Notes under the pieces: generated by a model | Told to the model about the DNA's origin: nothing | The model's database searches: none | Seen by the model: the letters and a program-made list of their open reading frames with translations, nothing else | Origin: Apiosordaria backusii | Taxonomy: Eukaryota > Ascomycota > Sordariomycetes > Sordariales > Lasiosphaeriaceae | NCBI GenBank assembly: GCA_030549205.1 | Contig: JAUKTV010000003.1 | Span: 558,001-622,000 of the forward strand | Direction of reading: 5' to 3' | Length of the DNA stretch: 64,000 nt | Shown: positions 11,044 to 21,758 of the stretch, piece after piece | Layout of the letters: every line of letters begins with the position of its first letter | Position numbering within the stretch: position 1 is the stretch's first letter | Translations under genes and position numbers: made by a program

Positions 11044-11388
11044 CTACCATAGGACAAAACACTCACCAACCAATACGACAGCTACGCATATATGCTCAAT
11101 GAAGACGACATTGAGTTCAATGACGACGGCACGTTGTGGAGGAAGAGGTTGCAACCCGGCCGTGTTCTGGACAATAACGTCTGGGCATTTCTCGATGTCG
11201 CCGGGCAATGCCTCAAATTCCCACTCTCGAGGGATGTCCTGACGGACCGTCACCTTATTCTTGTCCCACCACGTGTAGACAGGTTGGCCGCGCGCAACGG
11301 GCTTCGAGGGGGTGGCCTTTCCACATTTCTCCTTTATCGGCTTAGGCTTGACGATCATCTGCCATGGGTGACCGTCGATTGCCTCCAC
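11044..11388 (-). other. Unassigned open frame between A7 and A8
   Basis: About 114 codons without ATG; it begins after a possible splice acceptor (CCCGGTCAG) and reads EAIDGHPWQMIVKPKPIKEK, PVYTWWDKNKVTVRQDIPRE, WEFEALPGDIEKCPDVIV. The mixed charged/hydrophobic composition looks coding, but I see no match with the other array members and no start. It could be an exon of an unrelated gene split by the array. Confidence 0.3.
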
Positions 11389-11697
11389 CTGACCGGGTTG
11401 GTAGTGAATAGATCAAGTATACATGTATCGTAGTATATCTAATCATCGTTGCCTCGAATCACATTCCAAAACCCGCATCCAGATAGGCGAATATTCATTA
11501 GATAAAAAGGTTTTGTTACCTAAGTACCTTAGGTAGTAACCCACGATAAGCTGTGTCGTTCCTTTTTCGCGTCCACCGCCAGCTCCACCACCATCGTACC
11601 TTTCATCATCCACACTCATTATAACCGCCTCCCCTCTCTCACCTTTTCTTCTCATCCGAACCTCTCATTCCCCATCCACCACTCCAACCCCCCAACC

Positions 11698-14190
11698 TCA
11701 CACCACCGGCATCCCCTCAAGTTGCGGACACAACTGCCCAGGCCTCACCCCTCTCGCCTTCTCAGCAAACATCATATTCTCCCCCTCACTCATCCACGCA
11801 CACCAAACAAAATTATCCGGCGGAACCCCAGCCCCAGTCCAACGTCTAAAACTGTGCACAAAATCCATAAGCTTGTTCATATTTGCCTTGCTCCCGGTCC
11901 AGATCCCTCCCAGTTTGGTGTGGACCTTTGAGTGGGTGTTAGAACCAACTGTGCTGCCGTTCGTGATCATCCACCACTCATTGGTGGCAAAGCGAAAGTA
12001 AACGTACGTGAAGCCGGCGCGGAGGGAGAGGGGTGGGATCTGAGCTGGGCTGTGGAGGGGTCGTTGTTGTTGCTGATACTGGGGGGTCATGATGGTCGTA
12101 GGGGTAAGGGGTGAGAGTGTTTGATGAGGGGCTGGCTGGTAAACCCTGGGGGAGGGGTGAGTGGTCGTGGTGTTTGAAAGTTGATGATGTTGCTGATGAC
12201 GCCAGGTGGATGGTGGGAGGGTTGGGGCTGGCTGCTGCTGATTATGAATCAAAGGAGAGCTTGTATGGGTTTGTACTCTCTGCTGCTGAGGATGAACGAA
12301 AGGGGAGGGCAGCGTGGTTGACCGTGAATGAGCCGAGTAGAAGGCCGGAACAGCTGAAGATCTCTGCTGTTGCTGATGAACGGAGCGAGATCCCGCAATA
12401 GTTACGCTTCTCTGATACTGCTGATGAGCCATTCCTAAAGTAGGGTTCATTGGAGAGGGAGATGCCGCTGCAGGCGCTGTAGGGGAGACCGGCCTCCAGC
12501 TCATCGTCGCCTGAGAAGATGAGGGTGGTTCCCATATAGACGGGGTTGTCATTGGAGTTGTAGGAGGGGGAATTGCAGTCTGAGGCACCGGGACTACGGA
12601 CAATGAAGTTGACGATCCAAGAATAGAACTCCAAGGAGTTGAAGCGGCAGAGGTAGGTGGTTCGAGGGCAGAAGAGGCACTTGGCTGTTTTCCAGACTGG
12701 CCTTTCAACAGTGTCTGCCAGGCTTCGAGCCCGTTCATCACCTGCTTGTGCCGCCTGTATAACTCAGACTCGGCCGACGCCTGTGCGAGCTCGTTACCCG
12801 GGTTATTCAGCGGGCCTTGGAGGAGGGGTTCGCCCAGGATTTGCCCCTCCTCGACACACTGCTTCAGCAAGATATTCAGAGTGTGGAGAGATTACCAGGC
12901 GTAGATCGTCTCGATGTTTGTCAATCTGGGATCTGATTCAAGGCTGGCCAGGACCTCGGTCACTATTCCCTCCTTTTTTTCCATCATACTCTTCAGATCC
13001 ATGAGTTGGTTCTTCAATGGCTGTCCGAAAGCTGTCTTCGACCACTGGGCCTCATTCGCAATAACACCCACGGCAAAAGAGGCAGCGTGGATGATTGTGA
13101 ACGAGGGGTCTTCTACCTCAAGGTTATCACGTCGAGGCCTTTTGGCGAGGTCGGTATCTCTAGGAGCTGGTGCGGAGGCCCTCCGTTTGTTGCTGTTGGA
13201 AGCTTCGGCAGGGCCGTTCTACGACCTTGCCTGGACTGAGCTTTCACCAGCTGGCAAGACATGACTGGGGTTCCCAATGTCGGTCGCGAGCCGCTTCTCT
13301 TCCTTGACCTTCTGACGTCTTATAGCGTCTCTGGCCCTGCGTTTTGCAAGCTGGGCCTCTTTTTTCGCCTGTTCAGGCGTCAGCTGTGGTTGGAGAGAAA
13401 CTTGGGACTGGACCGAAGCTTGTGCCTGAATATGAGCTTGTACCTGAGCATGAGCCTGTTGTTGTTCAAGAGCCGTAGATTCCCGTTGGTTTCCGATCCT
13501 CTGTTCTGTCTGGGAGACTTGTTCATCGGCCGGTTGCTGCTGTTGGCGATGGGACTCGCGCTCTCTTCCCCACTGACCCTGACCTTGCGAGAACGATTCA
13601 TTGATCTGAATAACCAGCCATTGTGTTTCTACAACTGCAACCGATTTCTTGATTCCGGCCTCTGAGAGGAATGGAGGGTCAAGAGGCTCATAAACAGGTT
13701 GAAGACTATCGGTGGTAGTGATGGTGTTGTCCAAGAGCGTGCGGTGAGAGACAGAGGAAGGCATGGTCAGATCAAGTGTGTTACTGTTTGAGACAGGGAG
13801 AATAAGTTCACTCGTGGCCTGCACTGCCTGCTTGGTACCATCGACCAATACAGGCTCAGCGTTGGTGATGATAGCTGCAACTGGAAGAGTGAGGCCACCG
13901 ACAGTGTGCATGCTCTCTTTGGGACTACCACCTGACGATGCTGTATCAGTGGTGGCTGACGAGCCAACCGCCGCGTTGGTTATGCCGGTCGGATCGTCTA
14001 GTTCGACGTCGTCTTCCGGAAAGAGGGCGTCACCTTGATCTCCAAAGATGGAGTCATTGTCATTGTCTGAAGGGGAGTTTTCTTTCTCGTTGTCAACTGC
14101 GGCGGTATGGCGAAACGTTTCGGAGGTATTAAACGCATAGGCCGGCGGAATGAGCCCAGAGTCCATAGGGGGGAAAGAAGGCGAAGCCAT
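11698..14190 (-). CDS. A8: largest array-family member; one TAG and one TAA in a single continuous frame
   Basis: ATG 14190 opens 323 codons: MASPSFPPMDSGLIPPAY, acidic NDSIFGDQGDALFPEDD, a Thr/Ser-rich stretch, a Gln/Ala-rich coil (QAHAQVQAHIQAQASVQS) and basic EQAKKEAQLAKRRARDAI, to TAG 13221-13219. The same frame continues NGPAEASNSNKRRASAP, DTDLAKRPRRDN (bipartite NLS-like) and a helical region ending IETIYAW before TAA 12894-12892, then SLHTLNILLKQCVEEG, GEPLLQGPL, a Pro/Gln/Ser linker and the C-terminal domain (AGFTYVYFRFATNEWWMI, TKLGGIWTGS, FVWCAWMSEGEN, PQLEGMPVV). A6 aligns across the TAA without a break (SWGAIMALRSILLNQ), so that TAA replaces an ordinary residue. Frames before and after both stops are identical. 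Function unknown; nuclear localisation is suggested only by the basic clusters. Confidence 0.5.
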
Positions 14191-14880
14191 CGTGAAAGGA
14201 TAATTACGGAATGTCTGTGACCGTGCCTGTTAGTTGAATACGTTCAAAAATCTCTAAGAAGGAAGGATTTCGATTGTGCCAAGCCGTGGAGTGATGAACG
14301 CTGCGATTACAACAGACGCAACTTTCGTGTTGAGTGGATGACTGGAAGCGACCAGGAAACTAGGTAGGTAGGGAACTGAAAACTTACTCAAGATCGTCAC
14401 GGGTTAAATAGAGGAAAGATAAGGCCAGTATATCTGGTCGGCGCTGACATTGAACCGACAATCGATATCTCGAGGTATCGGTAGCGGCAGTCAATCGGAG
14501 AAAGCAAGGTGGAGGCCAAAAGTCCAAGGCTGGGTCAAAAGTTTCTGATCCGGTGACTCTGATAAAAAGGTTCTTGATTGTCTTGGCTGAAGATCGATGT
14601 GTTCGGTTATGGAGACGCGGTGGGAAGGGTGAGAGGTGCAAACAGCTCGGGAAAGTCGTAGTAAGAATGCCTCAAATGACAAAATGAGTTGCTTGATACC
14701 CACCTTATCCGTGAGATAAGCAAGGAGACCCAGGAGAGGTTCGCGGGTACTCGTAGGTAAGTAAGGTAGGGTTCGTGATGAAGACCTAGTATTTTCTTGG
14801 TGAGTGGATATCGAGCCAGTGGTTGCTACGGGAAGAAAGAGGGAGAAAGAGAGAGGAGAGGAAGGTTGAACTGGGAAGAA

Positions 14881-14889
14881 TTATATATA
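14881..14889 (-). promoter_or_regulatory. TATA box upstream of A8
   Basis: TTATATATA; on the minus strand AGGCCTATATATAATTC followed by a long C/T-rich leader. It lies about 690 bp upstream of ATG 14190, so a 5'UTR intron is likely. Confidence 0.5.
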
Positions 14890-14891
14890 GG

Positions 14892-15577
14892 CCTGGTGGT
14901 CGACGTCGGAAGGAAACGAGCCCCACCCCGAAGCAGCTGGGCCAAAAAAGGTGAATAGCAGTGAATAGGCAATTGATCTGGACCAGACAATAATAACTTT
15001 TTTCAATGAAGAATAGAATCCCTAGCGCTGTGCTCCATCCAAATTTAAACTCAGCCATATATTTCAGGTGTGGCCTCAGGGCATCATCGGCAAGGAGCCC
15101 TCACCGAGTCTCTGATCACGAATATCAAAAAACCCAACAATTCAGCCCTCAAACTTGGTCCTTTTTCTCTCACCATCTCTTATTATCTCTTAGGGCTCTC
15201 CACTATCAACTGTCACGTTGCAATCATCCCGAATCAGGCAGTTCCAAACCAAGGTGAAAGAAAAGATATCAAGTATAACCGCAATCCATTCCATTACCCA
15301 CCAATTAAACCAACATATAACGGTACAATCTCAATATAAACCACGCATCATTGTGCTGATCCAGTTCCATCCTATCAAAATAATAAAAAACAAGTTCTCT
15401 CCACAAACTCCTCCAATATCCCTCTTCATCGCCCCTGTAGTCAAATCCCCTCCTCCTCATCGCCCTTTTTAATCAAATCCCCTTCTTCATCACCCATATT
15501 ATCAAATAAACCCCTCTCCTCCAACCACCAAATCCTTCTCTCCCCAGAAACACACCCCATCACCATCTCCTCTCCAG
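14892..15577. other. Intergenic interval between A8 promoter and A9 3' end
   Basis: C/A-rich plus-strand sequence similar in style to the other 3' flanks of the array; no supported gene. Confidence 0.35.
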
Positions 15578-17397
15578 TCAAGCCATATCCATCCCCCTAA
15601 TATAAGGATGCAACTGCCTCGGATACCTCCTCGCCTTCTCCAAGTTCGCCATATTGTCCTCAATCCCAAGCCAGTCACAATAGCTAAATCCCACCGGGAT
15701 ACTCACGTCCTGATTCCCGCTCCTCCCCACCACCGTCTTCCGAAATGCCTCAAAGACACCTATTCTTGACTGGCTGACTGATTTCATGTGCCCCAGCTTG
15801 TGGTGCTTTGGCACAGCTCGAGTCGTGCGGCCGTTGATTGGAGGGGACGGGGTGGAGGGGACGAGATACCAGTTTCCGCTTGAAAAGCGGAAGTACATGT
15901 AAGTGCAGCCCGGGGCGCGGGCAGGGGCCGCCGAGGGATTTGACTGAGCGGGCGGGACTGGCTGAGCTGTTTGTCCGAGGTCTCCGAAAGCTGGACTCGG
16001 TGCCTGTCGCTTATTGCTATCTGTATAGGACGTACCAGTCGACAGTAGGACTTGGGTTGGTAAAGTGAAACCGAGAACATTGGTTCCCGGAGCTGGGGCA
16101 GTGGAAATGGCCGCAAGATTGGTGGTCGAGTCGTTCTAGGACCGGACTGTCTGCATCCTCCCACCAGTTTGCCAGTCTGCCATCGTGGACGCGCCGCAGC
16201 TTTGCAGTCCCGCTTGATGTGCGTCCTCTTGTTGTTGCCGAATTGCGCTGACTCTGTCCAGCATCTGTTGTGAATGCTCTTGTTGGAGTCGAATCTGCTC
16301 TTGTCTCGCTGCTTCCGCTTTCTGGGCTTTCCTTCGGTGGTAAGCCTCCCTTTCGCGGATCTTCTTGGCTTCCCTCTTCTCTTCTTCAGTCTTCCGGACT
16401 CTGGGAGCCTTTGACACCTTTGGGGCGCTCTGTTGGACGGCATTCTGCTGGACAGCTTGATATTGGGGGTTCTGATGTTGAGCAGCCTGATTGTGACAGT
16501 CTTGATGATGAGCAGCCTGATGATTCTGGAAGACTCGAGTCTGGGTGGACTGATGCTGCTCGGCTTGATTCTGGACATACTGATGCTCGAGAGCTTGATG
16601 TTGGACAGCCCTCTGCTGTTCTGCCCTCCGCGCCTCCCTCGCATCCTCCTCCTGAATTGCGGCACGCAACACGGCAACCAATCTCGTATCATCATCGGCC
16701 TCCTCTTGCTTCTGCCTGGCCTCGACTTCTCGGGCTTCTTTTTCTCTGGCCAGACGGTCCTGCTCCTCGAAATCCAAGTCGGGCGCTATCGGGGTACCCT
16801 CGGCAGGTGCTACAATTAAAGATTTGTTAGCTGTGAACAGACCAAGATCAGGCGAGAGATGCAAGGTTTTTCTGAAGCGTGTCGAAGCTGATGTAGGTAC
16901 AGAGAGAAACATATGCAACTCAAGAACGTCAAGCTGATCACCATTGAGGACGACATCGAGGCAATTTGCAGCCTCATCAAGTACGCGGTCGGACGACCGG
17001 CCACCAAGCTGGAGATCCACCACTTGGTAGACTGCCGCGAGGGCAGGCTGTGCAGACCCAACGGACTGGACGATCTGAAAGCGGAGAGAAGCAGATATGA
17101 AGAGGTTGAGACAGAAGCCCCCGAGGAGCGTATGTTGGATAGAAAATCGTCCAAGCCTGAGACTTGAACCGCGCGTGTGCGCGGATGACAAAAAGATGGG
17201 GTAGTTGATCCAAGGCGTTGAAGCGCTCAAGCAACCCCCACACAGGCGGGTAGACGCGCAGAAAATGCAGTGAATGGAGGGTTTCGAAGCTCTCAAGCAA
17301 GACCTGAACAGGTTTGTGAACGAGGGGGAAATCAGGACTTACCAACAACGACGGCCGCGGAAGCGGGCGCCGAGGCAAGCTCAGACGTGGAAGCCAT
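15578..17397 (-). CDS. A9: array-family member intact except for the conserved TAG
   Basis: Exon 1 from ATG 17397 encodes MASTSELASAPASAAVV and ends at a strong donor (GTAAGTCC). A plausible acceptor (AATTGTAG at about 16813) rejoins VAPAEGTPIAPDLDFEEQD in phase. Next are a charged coil (LAREKEAREVEARQKQEE), a His/Gln-rich region (QHQ, NQAAQHQ), and basic KTEEEKREAKKIREREAY. TAG at 16138-16136 interrupts, and the frame continues NDSTTNLAAISTAPAPG, a Ser/Pro linker, then the C-terminal domain: YMYFRFSSGNWYLVPSTP, HHKLGHMKS, VGFSYCDWLGIEDN, and IRGMDMA to the stop at 15578. The roughly 530-nt intron is unusually long and contains an antisense open frame. No other lesion is visible downstream, so this is the best copy for testing how the TAG is read. 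Confidence 0.55.
16913..17167 (+). other. Antisense open frame inside the A9 intron
   Basis: ATG 16913 opens 84 codons on the plus strand: MQLKNVKLITIEDDIEAIC, IKYAVGRPATKLEIHHLVD and a charged C-terminus. Composition looks protein-like, but the opposite strand of the same interval is also open and in frame with A9 (QPALAAVYQVVDLQLGG), so one of the two may be a mirror effect. No recognised domain. Confidence 0.3.
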
Positions 17398-17666
17398 GAT
17401 GGGTGAAACTGTGATGTAAAGTGGTTAGCCAAAAGGAATTGGAATTGAATACCAGTGGTGTGGTGAACTTACTTGACTGCGGTGGTGGGAAACGAAACGG
17501 CAGTCGATCACGCTGGCAGTCAGTCGTTGAAGCCAAAAGGAAGAAAAGAGAGAGCGGAGGGGGGAGAGCGGGAGGGAGGGACTCAATAAATACTTGAGAG
17601 AAGAGTGGGTCCTCTGTCGATGTCAGGGTGGGAGTCGTCAAGTCGACGACAAGAGGTGAATAAACA

Positions 17667-17676
17667 TTTATATATA
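17667..17676 (-). promoter_or_regulatory. TATA box upstream of A9
   Basis: TTTATATATA about 270 bp upstream of ATG 17397; minus strand reads CAGTATATATAAATG. Confidence 0.5.
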
Positions 17677-17679
17677 CTG

Positions 17680-19800
17680 TGTCCCGGCCAGGACGGTGCC
17701 TGATGGTTGCTCCACACCCATCCGTCACCATTACTCCCAGCGGTGTTGTCAGGGAAGGTGCGAAGAAGGGGAACCATTTGCATATGGCAGTCGTCAATGT
17801 TGAAGTGATGATGTTTTGTCTTGTAGGGGGTAATGTTTACATGTGGCGTTCCACACCAGCCACCCCCTGAGCCCGAAATTTGGGTATGTAGAAAGTAGGA
17901 CAAAATCTACTTCTCCGGTATTTTTCTGCATCTCACTATCTTTCATCTTTATGGAAAACACCACATCAAAAGTAAGACCTCAGACACATCGACATCATCT
18001 CGCCATTTTCAACTGCAAGGCCCTTGCCAAGGATGCACAAGCCACCCCCTGACTTGGAAGTCACACCTCGTCGTTCCTTCCTCGCAAACCTTTCTCAGCC
18101 ACCTCATTCACCTCATTTATCAGGCATCTTCTCCCTCGGCATTGCTCCCCAGCCACACCAGCCACACCAAAAGAGCAGACAGACTCAGAAAAGAAGACCC
18201 TGGAACCACAGTATGATTCACTGTGCCAACAACATTGCTTTGACAAGCAGGCCACAAAATGGGATGAACAAAAGGCGCCAGATAAGCCAGCTTATCGCCT
18301 GGGCAACCAAATAAGAAACACGCCTGAACAGATCGTTGACAGGTGGCGAAGAACGAGTGAGGTCAGTCCATTACAGCACTAGTCAAATGGGGAGGTCTAA
18401 TAGGGTGGGGACGACTTGACGCCATCCAGAACATGGATGGCTCAATGGATGGTGACTGACCTTGGATGTCGCCTTGCGAGGGCCTAAAGTCGTCGATATT
18501 ATGGCAATGTGCTGGATATACAGAACGTGTTAGTTCGCTATCGAGAGCCGTTAGTCCTGTTTGTAATGATACCGTCTTAGAAACTCGACCCTCTCAAGGA
18601 GGACAGACGACGATCCTGCAAAGGAAAATGACGACTGTCACAGAACAAAGAACAGACTCATAATGTACTGACAGATTTGATCACAGAACAATCACGGAAA
18701 CGGAAGCTAAAAACCCAGAGTATCGTTTCACGACTCTTCGATGACTCTTCGATTTTTAAGAGACCTCTCCGATCACTAGCAACACCATCTTGAAAACCAT
18801 CTCCCTTTTATCCCTTTGCCAAGTCAGAAGATATGTCTAGGTAGGTACTTTCCTCAAATACATCACATTTTCTCCCTCCCTGTCACATACCCACATCCCG
18901 TGATTTAGAAACCAACACATCAACTACAACAAACCCATGAACAAACCCCACGTTGGTCAAAACTCAGCGATTTCAATGCCCATGTTATCCGCCTCCCATT
19001 CTTTCTCATCTCTCATCCCCCTCTTCCCATCATCCCACATCACCCTCCCCAGCGGCACGCTACCTACAAACCTCTTATCCACCATCCACAAATCCGTAAT
19101 CAACAAATTCCCCAGTCTCACTCTATAAATCACTATACTTCCAAAGGAGGTAGGTAGCTCCTCATATTTTCATCCAGCATCTCCAACACCCCAGTCCCCC
19201 CACTTGGTGTTTGCTCCCAGTCCGTCGAGATGACCTCCACTGGTGGGTACCTAAACAGCCCTCTGTCGCCGGGGCTGCCGGAGTCGGTTTTCGGGCTGGC
19301 ATTCTCTCTGTAGGTCAGGTAGGTAAGGTAGGCCAGCTCCAAACATGATTTCTTTCACTAGAATTGCCTTTGTTGTTACCACCCAGCGCCGTTCATGGGC
19401 AGCCTCACCAACCGAGGTAAGCCGGGAGGGAGGTTGTGCTTCGTCTAACGGCGGTTCCTCCTAGGTAGGTAGGTAAGGTCAATCGGGCCGATTGAGCTCA
19501 CGGTGGTCAATGTTGTTCAAAAGTTGACTGGGGGTGTCAGGCCGAGTCTCCTCCTCCCAGTTAGGGTCTGATGACTTCCCAGTTAAGGTCATGGGATTAC
19601 CAGCTTTGGCACAATGTGACTTGTGTCGGGAGATGTGGGTTTGGTTTTTATGAAAGTGTGGGTGGGAAAATGGTAGCTGTTACGGTAGGTGAAGTGAGAC
19701 ACGCTTCGTAGAACGGAGAGATGGGTTTTCTTTTGGCAAAGAGAGCCGGTCCCAGAGGTGGTGTTGCGCACCGTTTCTTTCTTTCATGTGGGTTGCGTGT
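17680..19800. other. 2-kb interval between the two arrays, no supported gene
   Basis: Only short, compositionally unconvincing open frames. Around 19450-19490 and 19315-19335 there are runs of (TAGG/AGGT) such as CCTAGGTAGGTAGGTAAGG, a motif type scattered through this accessory block (for example about 14365, 14755, 11520, 18840). Confidence 0.4.
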
Positions 19801-19817
19801 AGTAAGATGATAGATGT

Positions 19818-19826
19818 TATATATAG
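19818..19826 (-). promoter_or_regulatory. B-array TATA box 1
   Basis: Minus strand CTATATATAACATC. Downstream (19770-19660) an ATG opens only about 35 codons. Confidence 0.4.
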
Positions 19827-19938
19827 AACGAGTTGCAGGAAGCTCCAGCACAAGCTATGGGGTGGGTGGCTCGCTCCCCGAGCCAGACCGTCTTCATGAA
19901 TGGCCACCCGACCACACTGGGCGTCCCGCATGGGGACG

Positions 19939-21380
19939 TCACATAGCGGGACGGGCCTGGCTGATGGACCGCCGGCTGGTGGGCCAGCTGACTTGGGCGA
20001 TAGCCGCTCTGGTGGTTGACATCACGGCCTCGACCAGCTCTGGAGACGCCGGGAAGATGACGATAACTAGAGTGGCGCTCTTCTGGTTGAACCATGTCGT
20101 CGAGATGTTCTCTCTCATCCAGCCCAAGGATGACACCCAGAGGTGTTTTCAGGCAGTGGTCGAAGCAGCGGCATGTCGGAAGCTTTGTGCTTCTTGCTCT
20201 TCTGCGCCTTTTCCTCAGTCTCCCTCTCCTTGTCCAAAACGATTCTCATGTACTGCTCGTGGTCAAAGTCCGCGCTGTCGCCAGGGTGAAACTTGACCGA
20301 CCAGTTTGAGCTCATTTAGATAGAATTGGGCGACGAGCTTGGCGTCAATGCCCTCTAGGTGAAAAGCCAAACCGGATGTCCACTGATCAGAGCCTCATCG
20401 CGCCGGCCACGCGTGGGTTGGTTTAGTCAATTGCTCCCCGAGGCGGGTGAACAGCTCCGCAATGAGATGGGTGTCTCGATCTGGTGTTTTACGGTTGTTA
20501 GGTGGGCAGGTCGACAGCAAAAAAAACCCACCAAGAGCAATGGTGATGTCAGGTGAGGACAAAATGGCCGAGAGCGTCAGCCGTGTAGACTTTCCTTGGG
20601 CAGGTTGCGGTAGACCAGCAGGTAAGAACCCTTCTCGCCAGCTACCCATCCATCCTCATCATCTTCGTCCTCATCATCGTCCCCATTATCATCTCCATCA
20701 TCGTCCGTGGCTGGAGCCGCCGGGGCACCCTCTGGGCAAAAGGTGTGGCAGTCAGACCAGAGAGGGAAAAAGGCAGATCTTGTCCACCCCATCGGCAAGA
20801 TCGCGCAGTTTTGACTGCTGCTCGCCCGGTCAGCCCTCCAGACACTGATGCAACTGGGTAAGATAAGCATGGCCGGGGTCCGGAGAGGCAAGGGCTGGTG
20901 TCCCTGAAGGGAAAGCCTGACTGGCGGTCCCTGAGAACCCGTGGTCTTGGTCTCACGAGGCACGTAGTGAGGCGGGGGAGGTGCTCCATGGGACCTCATC
21001 ATCCCAGACAGAGCGCCCTACCCTGCTTAAATTTCTCCCGAAGATTTTTATCCTTGCCGAATACATTGTGTAGAGATACCATCTATCCGCTCGTTCCCAT
21101 CATGTAGACCCTTCTTTGCTGCTCTTCCGAAAGGGTCGAAGTATCCTCCTCCCGCCGCGTAAACCGGTCGCCAGTGGTTACAAGAATGTAATCTCCCGCC
21201 TCGATATTTTCCCAGATGGTCCGGTCTTGTAGAGAATTCTTGATCGATGAAGACGCTTCGAGGATAACAGTAATCTCGGAGATCTCGATCGGGACGTCGT
21301 TTATCTTTGGAAGCCCATGGCTAGCGAGATGGTCAAGGATCTGCACGGCCTGATAAAATGCATTGACGGGTGCACTTTCG
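19939..21380 (-). pseudogene. B2: degenerate coding tract downstream of TATA box 2
   Basis: Several coding-like stretches lie in order but in different frames. First is LTESAPVNAFYQAVQILDHL, EISEITVILEASSSIKNS, IWENIEAGDYILVTTGDRF and MMGTSG-(TAG)-MVSLHNVFGKDKN, ending at a possible donor. Then LTQLHQCLEG-(TGA)-PGEQQSKLRD, an Asp/Glu tract, GSYLLVYRNLP, and in another frame QGKSTRLTLSAIL, TIALGGFFLLS, HLIAELFTRLGEQLTK. Finally MSSNWSVKFHPGDSADFDHE from ATG 20315. QGKST followed by a hydrophobic strand and FF resembles a P-loop NTPase start, but the upstream glycine of Walker A is not in frame. I see a decayed gene rather than an intact one. Confidence 0.35.
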
Positions 21381-21480
21381 GTTAAGATGACAGGTATGAT
21401 AAATAAGGTAGGTGTTGATGGTGGCGATAGAGAAAGGTAAGGTAGGAAGTCATTGAAGTTGACCTTGTTGTGAAATGAAT

Positions 21481-21490
21481 TTTATATATA
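21481..21490 (-). promoter_or_regulatory. B-array TATA box 2
   Basis: Minus strand ACTATATATAAAATTC, followed by GGTCAACTTCAATG. A related [CT][AG]ACTTCAA motif follows TATA boxes 3 and 4. Confidence 0.5.
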
Positions 21491-21758
21491 GTTGATTGTG
21501 TGGAAGAGTCTGGGATCCTCGGCATGATCTGTCCGGTAACGCTTCCATTCTCAGGCAGCTGACTGAGGCTGTCCTCGTTGACCTCAATGTCAGAATACCG
21601 GGGTGGTTGACGATAAGGTGATCCAACCACCAGCGGACAACAGCCCGACGCACCACGGACTCTCTCCGGAACTGGCACAGCGTCCTCCCTACCGTCGCAA
21701 AGTTCGGCCCGTCCGCCACCTTTTTATTATCCTAGTCGTTTGTTAGTAGCGCCGTCAC

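Noticed and set aside
13219..13310. A 90-nt phase-0 intron ending at the A8 TAG with donor GTCAAG
   Set aside because: The donor is non-consensus, no CTRAY branch site is visible, the interval is coding-like, and the other copies have no donor at the same distance.
262..17397. Nuclear genetic-code change (TAG read as an amino acid genome-wide)
   Set aside because: A-array copies A1 and A4 end at ordinary stops at their conserved tails, housekeeping genes in the window use normal stops (for example TAA in ATG8 and the phosphate transporter), and no conserved gene has in-frame TAG. A general code change is not supported.
18024..18314. 96-codon plus-strand open frame
   Set aside because: Pro/His/Gln-rich reading through C/A-rich sequence, no domain, no promoter or splice context.
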